A stretch of 64,000 bases of DNA from Pycnococcus provasolii (taxonomy: Eukaryota; Chlorophyta; Pseudoscourfieldiophyceae; Pseudoscourfieldiales). The translations under genes were made by a program, and so were the position numbers. Below, piece by piece: positions 21,201 to 30,182 of this stretch. The first letter of the stretch is position 1. Each line of letters opens with the position of its first letter. The stretch is taken from contig CP150583.1 of NCBI GenBank assembly GCA_049487715.1, forward strand, positions 248,001-312,000, read 5' to 3'. Under the pieces are notes generated by a model. That model made no database searches, had not been told where the DNA came from, and worked only from the letters and a program-made list of their open reading frames with translations.

Positions 21201-24200
21201 GTGGCATGGACAGGTCGTCGACGAAAACGACCATCCTCTTTCCCGGAGGAGGGCCGAAGATGCCCTTGCGACGCTTGTCGAGCCCGCCGTCGATGATGTC
21301 CTGCGTCATGTTCGCACTCGTCTGCGCCGAGAAGGTGAACAGCATGTACGCCCATTCTTCCTTCGGCAGGCTGAACAGCAGATCCTTGTTGTACACGCTC
21401 TTACCCGTTCCCGTGGGTCCCACGTACAGCGTGTGCTTGCCGTGCGTGACGAGCACCTCCGTGAGATATTTGTAGCGAATCGTGTCCATCGTCTGCACGA
21501 CAATGGTCGTGTACGCATCCTCGACGCTGATCTCCTGCGCATCCACGATATCAGACCACACCGCCCACTTACCCGTCTCCCGGTTGAACACGAAGTTGTG
21601 AATGATCTGACCGCCGGGTACCGGCTGAGCAATCTTGCGGTGTGGTCCCACGAACGCCTTGTACTGAGGATCAGGATTGCCGGAGATGACGTTGCGCATA
21701 GCGGCGTCGAAGGCGATGCGGCCGTCGTTGTCGGTGATGGCGCCAATCGTCCACGTCACACTGAAAATGAAAAGGCACTCGAGCCAGACGGTCACCTGGT
21801 TCTCCGTCATCTTGCCGAATCGCTCAGGGTCGCCCAGCTCGTCGAAGTGGCTCTCGTACAGCTTGAGCAAGCTCGCGGTGAGGTTCTCCGCCTGCATGGG
21901 CACCGTCTGCTTCGCTCCCTTGGATGCGATGCGAAGTGCGACGGGCACGAGCCAATCCGCCATGGCCATGATCGTTTCCTTGTGTTTCTCAACACTCGCG
22001 AGCGTCTCCGGGATGGTGTTCATCCACGAGACGACGAGAGGGCGCCACTGCAAAAGGCTTGGCTGCGTGTACACCATGCCACAGCGACTCACGGTGGCGG
22101 GACTAGCGACGGCGAGATCCTGCACTTCGAAAATCATGTTCATCAGTCCCTGCATCGCAATAATCTCGCCGGAGTTTAAGCAAAGCTTCTTGTTGTCGTC
22201 GAGCACAGTGTTCATGTTCTCGATCCAGATGGCGTCGACGGGCCCGTCGAGGAGCACCCACTTGCGATCCGGGCTCGTGTCGCGAGCAGCCTTACGGAAC
22301 GACACAGCGAGCACGCCGTCCGTCCACTCTTTGGAGATCGGATCATCCTCGCCGTAGAGCTGCCCCATCGTCACACTCTTCGGGTTGATCACCACGATCT
22401 TCACCTTCTCCTCGTCGTTCTGCCCGCGCGCGTTGAGCTCCCCAAGCGCCTTGGCGAGCGTGCGGTACATGCACGTCTTCATGCCAAACGAATCACCCAC
22501 GATCATCAAACCGTGGCGCACGACGATCATCTCGTAGAGCTGAATAATCTTCTCGATGAAACCAGGAAGAGGCTGCAGGTTGTCGTCCGCCATGTGAACA
22601 TTAAGCGCGGCGAGCATGTTGTCGTAGTCAGCCTCGGGAAGCACGACGCCGGGGAAGAGGTCGGAGAGAATGCCCTTGAACAACGGCACGTCCTGGTCAA
22701 GGAACTTGGGAAGATTCACGTCCTGAATCGAGCGAAGCATCAGCACATCCTCGCTGAGATCCGCCAGCTCAGGCTTGCGCTTGAGATTTCCTGCAGCGCG
22801 CAGCACCGACACGACAGCTCTCATGCCGTAGTCGTAGTGGTCCTGCTTCGACAGCTGCTCCGAGCAGAGCTTGTACGTCATCACGAGCTTGCGGGCCATG
22901 TTGCGAGCATCGAGGTATCCAAAGCTGTACAATATAATCTCGCCAATCATCGCGTAGTCGGGAACCATCATCGCGACGTCGCGGAACAGCGCCTTGAGGT
23001 TGTCCGGGAGCTCCGATCGTCCGGCGTAACCAGGATTCATGGTGATGAACACGTTCACCGTCGGCAGCAGGTTGAGCTCAACGCCCTCGAAGATGAAGGT
23101 CTTTTTGCATTGTGCCACCGCGCGCTGGATCGTCAGCACCTGCTGGGCGACGACCGAAAGCACCTCAAGCTCAATGCGGTTGAACTCGTCGAAGCACGCC
23201 CACGCACCGCAGCTGGACAGCCCTTTGAAGAACTTGCCAAGCATGATGTAGTCCATGGAGTCGGAGCAGTTGAACACGACACACATGATCGCAACAGCCT
23301 TGCTGAGATCTTTCGTCGTCTCCGTCTTTCCCGTCCCGGCGGGTCCGGCGGGTGCACCTCCAAGGCACAGGTGGATCGCACCCAGCAAAGTTCGGTAGCA
23401 ACGATCTGTCAGAGGCGTGATGACGAGACGCCCGCTGTTGCCAAGGTACTCGAACGCGTAGCGCGCAAGTGCGTTAAGCATGCGAACGAGCACTGTCACC
23501 TTACCCTTCTTGCGTGCGTTTTCCGAGTTGTCAACCTCCCAGTAGTAGCGAAGACATGCGAGCCACTTGAAGTCGCTGTCACGTTCCACGCCAGCATCAG
23601 CCATCTCCACGACGACGTCACGAGCGTGCACGTCGATGACGACCAGCGCGCCGATCGTCGCGCGCTGGAGCTTCGTGAGTTCGCCACGCACAAGATTTAC
23701 CGTACCCATGAGCTCATCGGTTAGTTTCTTCCCGTGCTTCTCAAGTCCAACGGATCCCTCGTCTTGGATCGCCTTCGTTACGTCTTCCGTCCAGTAAATT
23801 TGACTCACACTGAGAATGACCTGGCCGGGCCACTGCAGAATCCAGTCCGCGCGCTTCGTCTGCTTATAGGCATCCACGCACTTGGCGTGCACGGTATGCA
23901 GCGAGTCCTTCATGTCGCCCTCGACGAGCAGCAGCCACTTCTCCACACCATTCGAGTCTCCCTTCGGGTCAACGGGGTAGTCGAAAGGAACTTGCTCACC
24001 CTCCACGGAAACCATGCCCGTAATGTTCAAGTCCTTTTCGAACTTGAGCTCCTTCATCGACTCGAAGCACTTCTTAACGAAAGGCTGCACGTTGAGCGGA
24101 TCCTTCGTCTCGCTGAGAATCTCGAGAAGCTCGTCGTTCGAAAGGAAAAAGAATCGAGGGAACGCCATTTTCTTCGTCGTCAGGTACTCGTCTAGCTTTT

Positions 24201-27200
24201 TCTCAATCGCCGTCAGCAGCTTGTTGTTCGTCTGCAGGTCGTCGAGCAGGTTGTCCAATTCGGTCACTACCAGCACGTCGAGGTTTTTCTGGACGTCAGA
24301 CATGATACGGCGCCACACTTGGTCCGCACCCGCGAACTTCTTGCCTTCTTCAGGCATCTGCTTGAGAATTTCCTCCGAACCGAACACTGGCTCAAGGTAA
24401 ATCCACTTGCTCTGATACGTCAGCCACGCGTCCATGCAATCTTGCATGTAGACGAGTTTCTTCTCCCATGCGACGATGCGGTCCTCCACGGGCTTGGCAA
24501 ATGGAGAAGATTTCATCGCCTGTGCCTTGACGACGTGATCGTCGAGAAGCGCCTGCGCCTCGTCCACGGGGCCACCTTTGAGAATGAACGTGCCCGTCTC
24601 CTTCCAAGGAGACAACTCGAATGCAATTCCCACCCAGTCCGCCTGCATCTTGTCGAGAGCCTTCTCGAGGCTGTGCTCGCGGCTGGCGGTGTCTGAAATC
24701 TCTTCGAGGCTTTGGGCCTGCAGGTGAACCTCCTTCTCGACAAGCAGCTGCAGGGTAGCATCCTCGGTTGGACGCAGGTGGAAGCCGACGATGTCCGACA
24801 TTGTGCTCCAGTGACGCTCGCGGAGGCCAGGGTTGCACACCGTGTTGATAAGAGGCACGTACGCGCGGAACTCCTCGACTTTCGCTTTCGTCTGCTCCGC
24901 CACCGCGATGAGTGCCTCGTCCTGCATTGTCTTCGTCAGCTTGAACACCTTCTTGAACCAGCCGGTGACCGTCTCCTCGACAACCTCTGGGTCCAGCTTC
25001 GAGAAAGGATTCGTCATCCACTCCTCGTACTTCGTCGAGAAGCCGTAAGCAACCGTCCAGAGCGTCACGAACGGCTCGAGCGCCTTGATCATTTGCGGAA
25101 TGGTGGGATAGTCCGTCTTCTTCACGTTGAACAGCACCTCCTCCTCGTTGATCGCCTGGCCGGTGGCCAACGCCTCTTGCAGTCGTGCGGAGAGCTTCTC
25201 CACGCGAAGGCTGTACTCCTCCATCATGGAAATATCCGTGCACAGTTTCATCGCCTCCACCTCCTCGTTGAGCTGCTCGAGAAGGCCAGCAAAGTCCTTC
25301 GTTTTCTGCTTGAGGCGCATCTGGAAGTCGCGGTACTCCTGCTCCGCCTTCGCGCCGGCATCAACCACCATTTGCTGCACGTTCTTCGGCCATTCGTACG
25401 ACGTCATGCTCTGCTCGAAGTTTGGCTCATCGGGGATCTCGAATCGGTGCTCCATGAGAAAATCCTCGCGCGACTTGTTCGTGGCAATGTCGTCCTCGAG
25501 CTTCTGCATTTCTGCCTGGCAGCTTGCGATGTACTGCTTGAGCTGCAGCACACCAGCGGTATCCGGCGCAACCTTGCTCATCTCTACGGACATCTCCGTG
25601 TACGAGTCATCAACAGCCTTGTTCAGGTTGTAAGTCTTATCAAGTACTTGCGTCAGCAGCGCTTCGATGTTGCTCGTCGCTCGATCCACCATCGAGGTGC
25701 GCAGGCCCGATACATTAGCCAACAAGATGCCCGTGCACACCTCAGAGGCGGACGTGCACTCGACGTCCTCGATCGCAGAGCGGAAAGCCGTGATCTTCTC
25801 GTCGTACGCCTCCAGCGGCGTCTCCTCAGGAGCCATCTCCTCGAGCATCGCGTCGACGTCGACGTAAATCGCTGGCAGATGCGCCTCGTACCGACTAGCG
25901 AGTGTGCGCAGCGTTTCGAGCGTCGTCGTCAAAGCCGCCACGGCACGCGCACGCTTGGCGAGAATGCGCTCATCCTCCGCCCAGTTGCGACCCTCCTCGA
26001 ACTTCGACCACTCGAATCCAGCGTCCTGAGAAAAGGGGTCCGTCACGCTTGAGCACGCGACGACACACTCGTCGAAGAACGAGATAATGCTAGACTCGAT
26101 AGCCTCCAGCGATGGCACGAACACCACCTTGCCGTCCTCCTCGCGTAAATTCACGTTGAGCATGGCGCCGCCGAGGTACTCCTGCACGCTGCCGTCCGAC
26201 GGGAACTCACCTCCCGGCTCCGGCACAGCCTGGAAACCCTCCGGAACGAGGTAGTGCTCGAGAAGGCTTGCCACCGTCTCCGCACTTGAGAGCATGTTGT
26301 CACGAACTTTGTCCGCGGCATTCAGCGACGCACGACGCAGCAGCCGAATGTGCGCATCGCTCAGCTGGCCGTATACGAGAGGTGTGCCGCCGTTGAGTGT
26401 GACCTGCAGGTCGTCAGCCATCATCTCCTGCATTGACTCCCGCATCAGCTCAGACGCGCGCCCGAGCACGCCCTCGCGGTGGCGCGCGAGCATTTCGTTG
26501 AAGTTTTCGAGGTTCATCGGCGCCTCCTCGCGGTACAAGGACGTGCTCGGCGTTTTGCCGGGGTCCACTCGATGCACGAGCGCAGAGCTGCCTCCCACCA
26601 GGATGTCCGCTGCGTGCTCCGCAAGGAACCCGTTGACGGCAACCAGGCCTCGGCTCGCGGGCGGGATCGCAACGTGCGCGTTTGTACCGATCGCACCCTG
26701 CGTCTCCTCGAACGGCGCGCTCATCGCATCCTCGTTCCAGATCGACCAGTCGTCGAGGAGCGGAAGTTGGCCGCGCGGAGGCGCCGCCGGCGCCGCTGGA
26801 AGGTTCGGAAGGCGCAGGATGGCAAGCTTCGCCGTCTCTTGGGAATCTAGACGACGGTACTGCAGCGACGCGAGCTTAATCGCTTTCTCGTACGCCTCTC
26901 GAATTTCGTTGATGACGTAAGTTGCCGCCGATTCGGTGGCAGCGCGAGACACTCCCGCCGCGGATCGCGCGACGGCGGCGAGGAGGCCGACGTAGTCGAA
27001 CGTGTGCACAACCTCTTGGCCGGTGAGGTCGTCGATGTAAGACTTGAGACGCGCTGCCGACTCCGTAATCTCGCGCTCGGCGCGTGCGAAGGCTATGCGG
27101 CGGTGGAACGCGTCCTCGTCCTCGTCGTCGAACATCAGATTCATCCTCTTCGCCGTTCGCGTCTGCGCGTTTGCGTGCATGACCACCGCAAACGTGCGCG

Positions 27201-28638
27201 TGCTCGGATCGTACCCGATCACGTCGCATGGCTCCCATCCCCATTTGTCCGTCGACTTGCGGTACAGCGGCGTCTTCGCTCGCATGGGGTTGTCAATGCT
27301 TAGTGCGTTCCACGCAGCCAGCGTGAACGGCTCGTGCTCCTCGTCGTCGAAAATTTCGAGTGGCATGAAGTTCGCCTTACGTGCGGCGTGCACGGCGTCG
27401 GTGTTCGTGGCCATGCCCTCCGCCTCGTCGATCATCGCCCCGCGAGCAAGCGCCATTTCGCCGCCCGGCAGGTCGCCCGTGTCGATAATTCCAACGATGG
27501 GCCGCAATTCCTTCGGCAGCGCAAGTGCGCGAGGCGACAGTCCCACCGCATGCGGCGTGTAGTAGCACGCAATGCGCTCGCTAGGCGTCAGCTTGGTCGA
27601 GTCGTGGTGGTGAGGAAGGGCGGGACGCCGCGCGTACACGGTGGCTGTGTGTGCCATGGCACTTCTCGTCGGGGGCATCTTGTAGGCGCGCATGTTTCGC
27701 TTGGACGCGAGCAAGAAGCTGCGGAGAACACCCTCCGGCGCGGTAGCCGCCGGAGGGCTCGGCTTGAGTGTTTCGTACGGCACCGTCTGGCTCGCGGCGA
27801 GGCTCTCGAACTCTCGCGAGACGAATCCGACGACGTCCCTCCGCCGGCTGCTCGCTCCCGCGGGCGGCAGCCTACCCTCCTTGGTAAGCTTCACCTTGCT
27901 CTGTATCGTCGGCAGCGGCTCGCCAGGTCCGCGAACCTTTCCAGCCATCTCCGCGGGCAAGTAGCGTATGCTGTCGTACTCCTTCTCCACCCAGCTGGGC
28001 CCGTCGGTGGCGCCCGCGGGAATGCGGCTCGCCTGGACGGCGCGTCGCCCAGCCTCGCGCCTTGCCTTTGCCATCTGACTGACGTTGGTGATGTACGTCG
28101 GCGGCGGTCCGCTCAGCGGAACACCATCCACCGGCTGCGCGAGCGTGCGCACGTGAGGCAGGTACGTCGACTCCTTCGAGCGCAGTCTCTGCAGCGCTCT
28201 TGCCTCGCGCTTGAACAGCTCCGCTGAGCCTGGTCGCACGAGGCACTCGCGCGGCACGAGCGAGTCGTCGATCGGGTGGAGTCTCTCAGCAAATATTGAC
28301 GCACCAGCGTCGTCTTCGAACGCCATCTGCGCGACGCTGAACATCGTCTGCTGAGGCTCGGGATCGTAGTACTCCGCGGGCGGCGGCTCGTCGTCGTCGT
28401 AGTCGTATGTCCCATTTGCCCCATGGGCACTGCCATCGTATTCATCATCCCCCAAGGGTGCGCCTAAAGCTGGTTCTTCTCCTTCTGACAACTGCGGAGC
28501 TGCCGGCGCCGAGGCCTCTGCCGCCGAGGACGACGACTCCTCCAACGAGGACGAGGCAGCGAGCTCGGGCCCGGCAGGCCCCTCAGCACCAAGGGGCGCC
28601 GACGCCGACGCTGCCGCTGCAGAGGAGACGTCCGCCAT
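15283..28638 (-). CDS. Axonemal dynein heavy chain, probably single-headed inner-arm type
   Basis: The motor subunit of a ciliary dynein, in one uninterrupted frame of about 4451 aa from the first ATG at 28638 (the frame begins at a GTG, 28668). An Ala/Ser/Glu-rich N-terminus precedes the tail and linker. P-loops: AAA1 GPAGTGKTET near residue 1765; AAA2 GDSFGMKT near 2047, with Met where Gly normally precedes Lys; AAA3 GPTGTGKS near 2407; AAA4 GVGGSGRQSLTRLA near 2766, typical of axonemal chains. The stalk coiled coil spans about 3000-3320 around a microtubule-binding domain near 3110-3210. The C-terminus keeps TSERRGILSTTGHSTNFV. Length and C-terminal sequence fit the DNAH1/3/7/12 inner-arm group better than outer-arm chains, but subclass is an inference. 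Confidence 0.93.
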   Translation of the reverse strand: MADVSSAAAASASAPLGAEGPAGPELAASSSLEESSSSAAEASAPAAPQLSEGEEPALGAPLGDDEYDGSAHGANGTYDYDDDEPPPAEYYDPEPQQTMFSVAQMAFEDDAGASIFAERLHPIDDSLVPRECLVRPGSAELFKREARALQRLRSKESTYLPHVRTLAQPVDGVPLSGPPPTYITNVSQMAKARREAGRRAVQASRIPAGATDGPSWVEKEYDSIRYLPAEMAGKVRGPGEPLPTIQSKVKLTKEGRLPPAGASSRRRDVVGFVSREFESLAASQTVPYETLKPSPPAATAPEGVLRSFLLASKRNMRAYKMPPTRSAMAHTATVYARRPALPHHHDSTKLTPSERIACYYTPHAVGLSPRALALPKELRPIVGIIDTGDLPGGEMALARGAMIDEAEGMATNTDAVHAARKANFMPLEIFDDEEHEPFTLAAWNALSIDNPMRAKTPLYRKSTDKWGWEPCDVIGYDPSTRTFAVVMHANAQTRTAKRMNLMFDDEDEDAFHRRIAFARAEREITESAARLKSYIDDLTGQEVVHTFDYVGLLAAVARSAAGVSRAATESAATYVINEIREAYEKAIKLASLQYRRLDSQETAKLAILRLPNLPAAPAAPPRGQLPLLDDWSIWNEDAMSAPFEETQGAIGTNAHVAIPPASRGLVAVNGFLAEHAADILVGGSSALVHRVDPGKTPSTSLYREEAPMNLENFNEMLARHREGVLGRASELMRESMQEMMADDLQVTLNGGTPLVYGQLSDAHIRLLRRASLNAADKVRDNMLSSAETVASLLEHYLVPEGFQAVPEPGGEFPSDGSVQEYLGGAMLNVNLREEDGKVVFVPSLEAIESSIISFFDECVVACSSVTDPFSQDAGFEWSKFEEGRNWAEDERILAKRARAVAALTTTLETLRTLASRYEAHLPAIYVDVDAMLEEMAPEETPLEAYDEKITAFRSAIEDVECTSASEVCTGILLANVSGLRTSMVDRATSNIEALLTQVLDKTYNLNKAVDDSYTEMSVEMSKVAPDTAGVLQLKQYIASCQAEMQKLEDDIATNKSREDFLMEHRFEIPDEPNFEQSMTSYEWPKNVQQMVVDAGAKAEQEYRDFQMRLKQKTKDFAGLLEQLNEEVEAMKLCTDISMMEEYSLRVEKLSARLQEALATGQAINEEEVLFNVKKTDYPTIPQMIKALEPFVTLWTVAYGFSTKYEEWMTNPFSKLDPEVVEETVTGWFKKVFKLTKTMQDEALIAVAEQTKAKVEEFRAYVPLINTVCNPGLRERHWSTMSDIVGFHLRPTEDATLQLLVEKEVHLQAQSLEEISDTASREHSLEKALDKMQADWVGIAFELSPWKETGTFILKGGPVDEAQALLDDHVVKAQAMKSSPFAKPVEDRIVAWEKKLVYMQDCMDAWLTYQSKWIYLEPVFGSEEILKQMPEEGKKFAGADQVWRRIMSDVQKNLDVLVVTELDNLLDDLQTNNKLLTAIEKKLDEYLTTKKMAFPRFFFLSNDELLEILSETKDPLNVQPFVKKCFESMKELKFEKDLNITGMVSVEGEQVPFDYPVDPKGDSNGVEKWLLLVEGDMKDSLHTVHAKCVDAYKQTKRADWILQWPGQVILSVSQIYWTEDVTKAIQDEGSVGLEKHGKKLTDELMGTVNLVRGELTKLQRATIGALVVIDVHARDVVVEMADAGVERDSDFKWLACLRYYWEVDNSENARKKGKVTVLVRMLNALARYAFEYLGNSGRLVITPLTDRCYRTLLGAIHLCLGGAPAGPAGTGKTETTKDLSKAVAIMCVVFNCSDSMDYIMLGKFFKGLSSCGAWACFDEFNRIELEVLSVVAQQVLTIQRAVAQCKKTFIFEGVELNLLPTVNVFITMNPGYAGRSELPDNLKALFRDVAMMVPDYAMIGEIILYSFGYLDARNMARKLVMTYKLCSEQLSKQDHYDYGMRAVVSVLRAAGNLKRKPELADLSEDVLMLRSIQDVNLPKFLDQDVPLFKGILSDLFPGVVLPEADYDNMLAALNVHMADDNLQPLPGFIEKIIQLYEMIVVRHGLMIVGDSFGMKTCMYRTLAKALGELNARGQNDEEKVKIVVINPKSVTMGQLYGEDDPISKEWTDGVLAVSFRKAARDTSPDRKWVLLDGPVDAIWIENMNTVLDDNKKLCLNSGEIIAMQGLMNMIFEVQDLAVASPATVSRCGMVYTQPSLLQWRPLVVSWMNTIPETLASVEKHKETIMAMADWLVPVALRIASKGAKQTVPMQAENLTASLLKLYESHFDELGDPERFGKMTENQVTVWLECLFIFSVTWTIGAITDNDGRIAFDAAMRNVISGNPDPQYKAFVGPHRKIAQPVPGGQIIHNFVFNRETGKWAVWSDIVDAQEISVEDAYTTIVVQTMDTIRYKYLTEVLVTHGKHTLYVGPTGTGKSVYNKDLLFSLPKEEWAYMLFTFSAQTSANMTQDIIDGGLDKRRKGIFGPPPGKRMVVFVDDLSMPQVEVYGAQPPIELLRQFMDHDGWYDRKENTFRKLVDVQFLAAMGSPGGGRNNVTNRYLRHFNVVAVTEFDESTMSRIFGALVNWWFQREEFGEDITKFSKSLVSGTLAFYATAQKELLPTPAKSHYTFNLRDVSKVFQGISMASQKAIDSTQKLMKLWIHETMRIFSDRLTDEQDREWFAMTMKDKFEANFRDKFAKVLQVDSGPVSAGVLRGLLFGDFMIAGADPMVYDEIPDHDKLLQVCNEYLNDHNSVSKKPMPLTLFMFALEHVARICRIIKQPGGHGLLVGVGGSGRQSLTRLAAFMEEFEVFQIELTRTYGKNEWRDDLKKALRMAGEQNKSTIFLFADTQIAWEGMVEDIGSILNTAEVPNLFDGGDMATILENIRNRAKAVGQDGSRDSLYNFFVSEVRQKLHIVMAFSPVSEEFRVRLRKFPSLVTCTTIDWFSAWPNDALLTVANAQLADLTVEDSIKPALAEMCVKFHSDVADMSLKYKEKDGRYFYVTPTSYLELISSYLNLLGNKQDTVSTTKKRYEVGLEKLLSTESQVNGMKAELEELQPKLVVASKETDDLIAVVQKETIEADKVKVRVSADEASAAGEAAKVKAIKDECEADLAEAIPALNAALKALDTLTKNDIVEVKGMKSPPAGVKLVMEAVCILKGLKPARVKDKDSGKMVEDYWVTSVGIMQGADFLPSLKEYDKDNIDAKIIARIRDNYTSKPEFDPALIKKASNAAFGLCQWVRAMDSYDRVAKVVAPKKASLAEAEATLSVVMVALAEKQAELKTVVDKLEALDAQLQEAQAKKAQLEADVDLCSKKLGRAEKLISGLGGEKTRWTAAAQRLGGQMVQLTGDVLLSCGMIAYMGVFTSDYRQAAIESWTTLCRDKKVPCNDEKFSLEDVVGDAVKIRAWNIDGLPKDSFSAENGIIADNSSRFPYCIDPQGAANKWIRNMAAHNKQGMCVVKMSDSHFLRELETSLSFGKTMLIEGLGDTLETVLDAILLKQTFKQGGGMMVRIGDSLIEWSNTFRLYLTTKLRNPHLSPETCTKICFLNFAITPSGLEDQLLGIIVAKERPDLEEEKNNLIIQGAENKRQLKEIEDKILMVLSSSEGNILEDEEAVAVLSASKVLSDEIAEKQKIAEETEKKIDNARVGYQPLALYVSVLFFCVADLANIDPMYQYSLAWFVSLFVRSIADAEKSKDVPTRLTHIREHFTFFIFKNVCQSLFERHKLLFGFIMSTRIQIQYGDLEKGDLRFLLTGGVGMENPNKNPTSWLADKGWDELCRLDEIEPFSGIKAHFEGNVELYKAIYDAAEPHEESLPGDYQTKLKLFQRICVLRCIRPDKVVPAVTTYVTEALGKKFVEPQPFNIGPIYAESSPGVPLLFVLSPGSDPMASLLKFADDKGVHTEAVSLGQGQGPVAKAKIKEGVEKGHWVVLQNCHLAKTFLPDLEILCEKEITKEDVNPQFRLWLSSYPSPIFPVAVLENAVKMTNEAPAGLRAGLERIYAMDPVPDPKFFNGCTKPEEFRKMLFSLAFFHCTLQQRRMYGPIGWNIPYEFNENDLRICVRQLSMFLDEYDYVNLEMLHYTAGECNYGGKVTDGNDRRLMNAVLSMFYCENCISVDKYRLTVDKTHESDVYVVPPHGEYDSYLAYMAELPIISPPMTFGFHRNADITKQIKETNEMLDTFMLTQSKDSGAGGKTSDQIIGETAEDILRRLPPNYDLEVAEQRYPVTYLDSMNTVLVQELGRVNILLSTIRDSLVQVGKAVKGLVTMSDALDVVAQALLLGKVPASWLAKSFPSLKPLPAYVKELIERCDFFQTWLDNGHPISFWLSGFFFTQAFTTAAKQNYARKYTIEIDMIDFDFFMKDNPGDTDERPEDGVLVYGMFLEGAKWDYEKHALAESDPKVLFTSFPPMLFLPEKTTNMHQFDKYEAPLYKTSERRGILSTTGHSTNFVCAVLVPSNMPESHWINRGTALLTSLDD

Positions 28639-28783
28639 AGACTCTCTGACCAGTCGACTATCCTTCACGAGCCCTTCGAAGCAGCCTTCTTCTTCTTCGA
28701 CGTCGACGACGACGGAAGTAAGCCAACTATGAGGACGTACGCGGCCGGCCTTAACACGGTACCGGGTCCCTTAAGTGTGCGGC

Positions 28784-28870
28784 CACACACACGCACGCAC
28801 ACACACACACACGGACTCCTCCGAGGAAGGCCTATTATCAACGCGAGGAGGAAGGCCTATTATCAACGCG
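28784..28870. repeat. CA microsatellite and 23-bp tandem duplication upstream of dynein
   Basis: A CA/GCAC tract covers 28784-28813. A 23-bp unit (GAGGAAGGCCTATTATCAACGCG) is present exactly at 28823-28845 and 28848-28870. A CT tract follows at about 28937-28953. The 1.5-kb gap to 30182 otherwise has no supported gene. Confidence 0.7.
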
Positions 28871-29834
28871 ACGCGACGCTGATAGACGAGAGAGCTCTCA
28901 CTCACTCAGGCTCACTCAGAAGTCTCAGAGCTCTCTACTCTCTCTCTCTCTCTTACAGCAGTACCGTACCGTGGTGGTCCCTGTTTCTTGTGTAACCTGG
29001 GAGTGGTGGGATCCCACGCAAAGTTCTCCTTCCGGCCGGCCTTGGACTCTTGGCTTGGAAAACCAACCACGTCCCAAGGCAGGCAACCACGCCAGTTGCC
29101 TAGTCGTACTACGAGCTCACTCGAGGCTCAAGGGTCAGTCTCGCCGTTTCGAGGGAGCTCTCACGGCTCAGCTCAGCTCACTCGCACAGAGAGTCGGGAC
29201 ACGAGAGGAAGAACGGGAGAACACCCTGTGGGTTGCCTGTCCAGTTGCCTGACAACTCGCATTGCGTGTTGGACGGGAATCCTCGAGGATGCAAACGTCG
29301 TCGTTGGGCCTAACACGCACGCACAGCACCGCACCAACAATCCGCCAGTCCGATGCAAACCAGTGAAGGACTCAACCTCTGTCTGTGGCAGGCAACTCGT
29401 TCGTTGGACTCGTTGGAGAGAATGTGCAGTCTTCAGTCTGCGCTGCAGTCACTCGTCACTGGTCACTCAGTACCTTTAGGAAGGCCTCGTTGCGCCGGTT
29501 GCGGTGCTGGTTGTTTTCGGGCCGAATAATCTGGATTCTGGAATGGTGCGGGTGCGTTTTCCGTCGTTTTCCCAGGAATGGAACTCTATCGTAGTTTTTC
29601 GCACAATTTTACAGTTTTGAGCACCTGTTTTATGCACCGAGACCAGGCACAGGACGGCAGGCTCCATGCACCTAACAGCCTCCCTGAGACTCAGGAAGAC
29701 TGGTCTGCTCAGAAGGACCAAACCGTGGCCCTCCTCCCTCCGTGGCCCGTGCACGGGTCCCCGACCATGAACCCGTTGACCAAACATCCCAAACCCTAAG
29801 AGAAAAGTGAAAATAGCACCTAGCAGTCTAGCAC

Positions 29835-29950
29835 CAAACCCCCAAACCCCAAACCCCAAACCCCAAACCCAAACTCCTACCCTAAACTAAACCCCCCAGA
29901 AGCAAGTTGAACCAACCCCCAAACCCCTACCCCAAACCCCCAAACCCCCA
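29835..29950. repeat. AAACCCC telomere-like array upstream of the acyltransferase
   Basis: Repeated CCCAAAC/CCCCAAA units with interspersed CCCTAAAC. It lies in the divergent dynein/acyltransferase gap, 230-350 bp before the start at 30183. Confidence 0.65.
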
Positions 29951-30182
29951 GCCGGTGTCCTGATCGGTGACTGAACAGGTCCGTGAAAAAAAAGAAAAAC
30001 GAAAAACTGGATAAGATTTGGCTCCGGGTCCCCCCATACCCTAATCCCTATCGTCGGGGCAAATCTTTTCAACCTCTTCAAGGTAGAACGTCGCCTGTCT
30101 TATAGGGACCCGTGCGCTCGGGTCCCACTCGCGGGACCACTGCGATAGTCGGTCGGTCTATTCCAGTCGACCCATTGACTCC

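Noticed and set aside
18103-26052. Long plus-strand ORFs opposite the dynein gene (up to 529 aa)
   Set aside because: They mirror the third-position GC bias of the dynein frame and have His/Arg/Leu-rich compositions typical of antisense shadows; the minus strand has clear motor motifs throughout.
28988-29479. 163-aa ORF in the dynein/acyltransferase gap
   Set aside because: Begins with a non-ATG codon, overlaps simple repeats and shows no recognisable domain.
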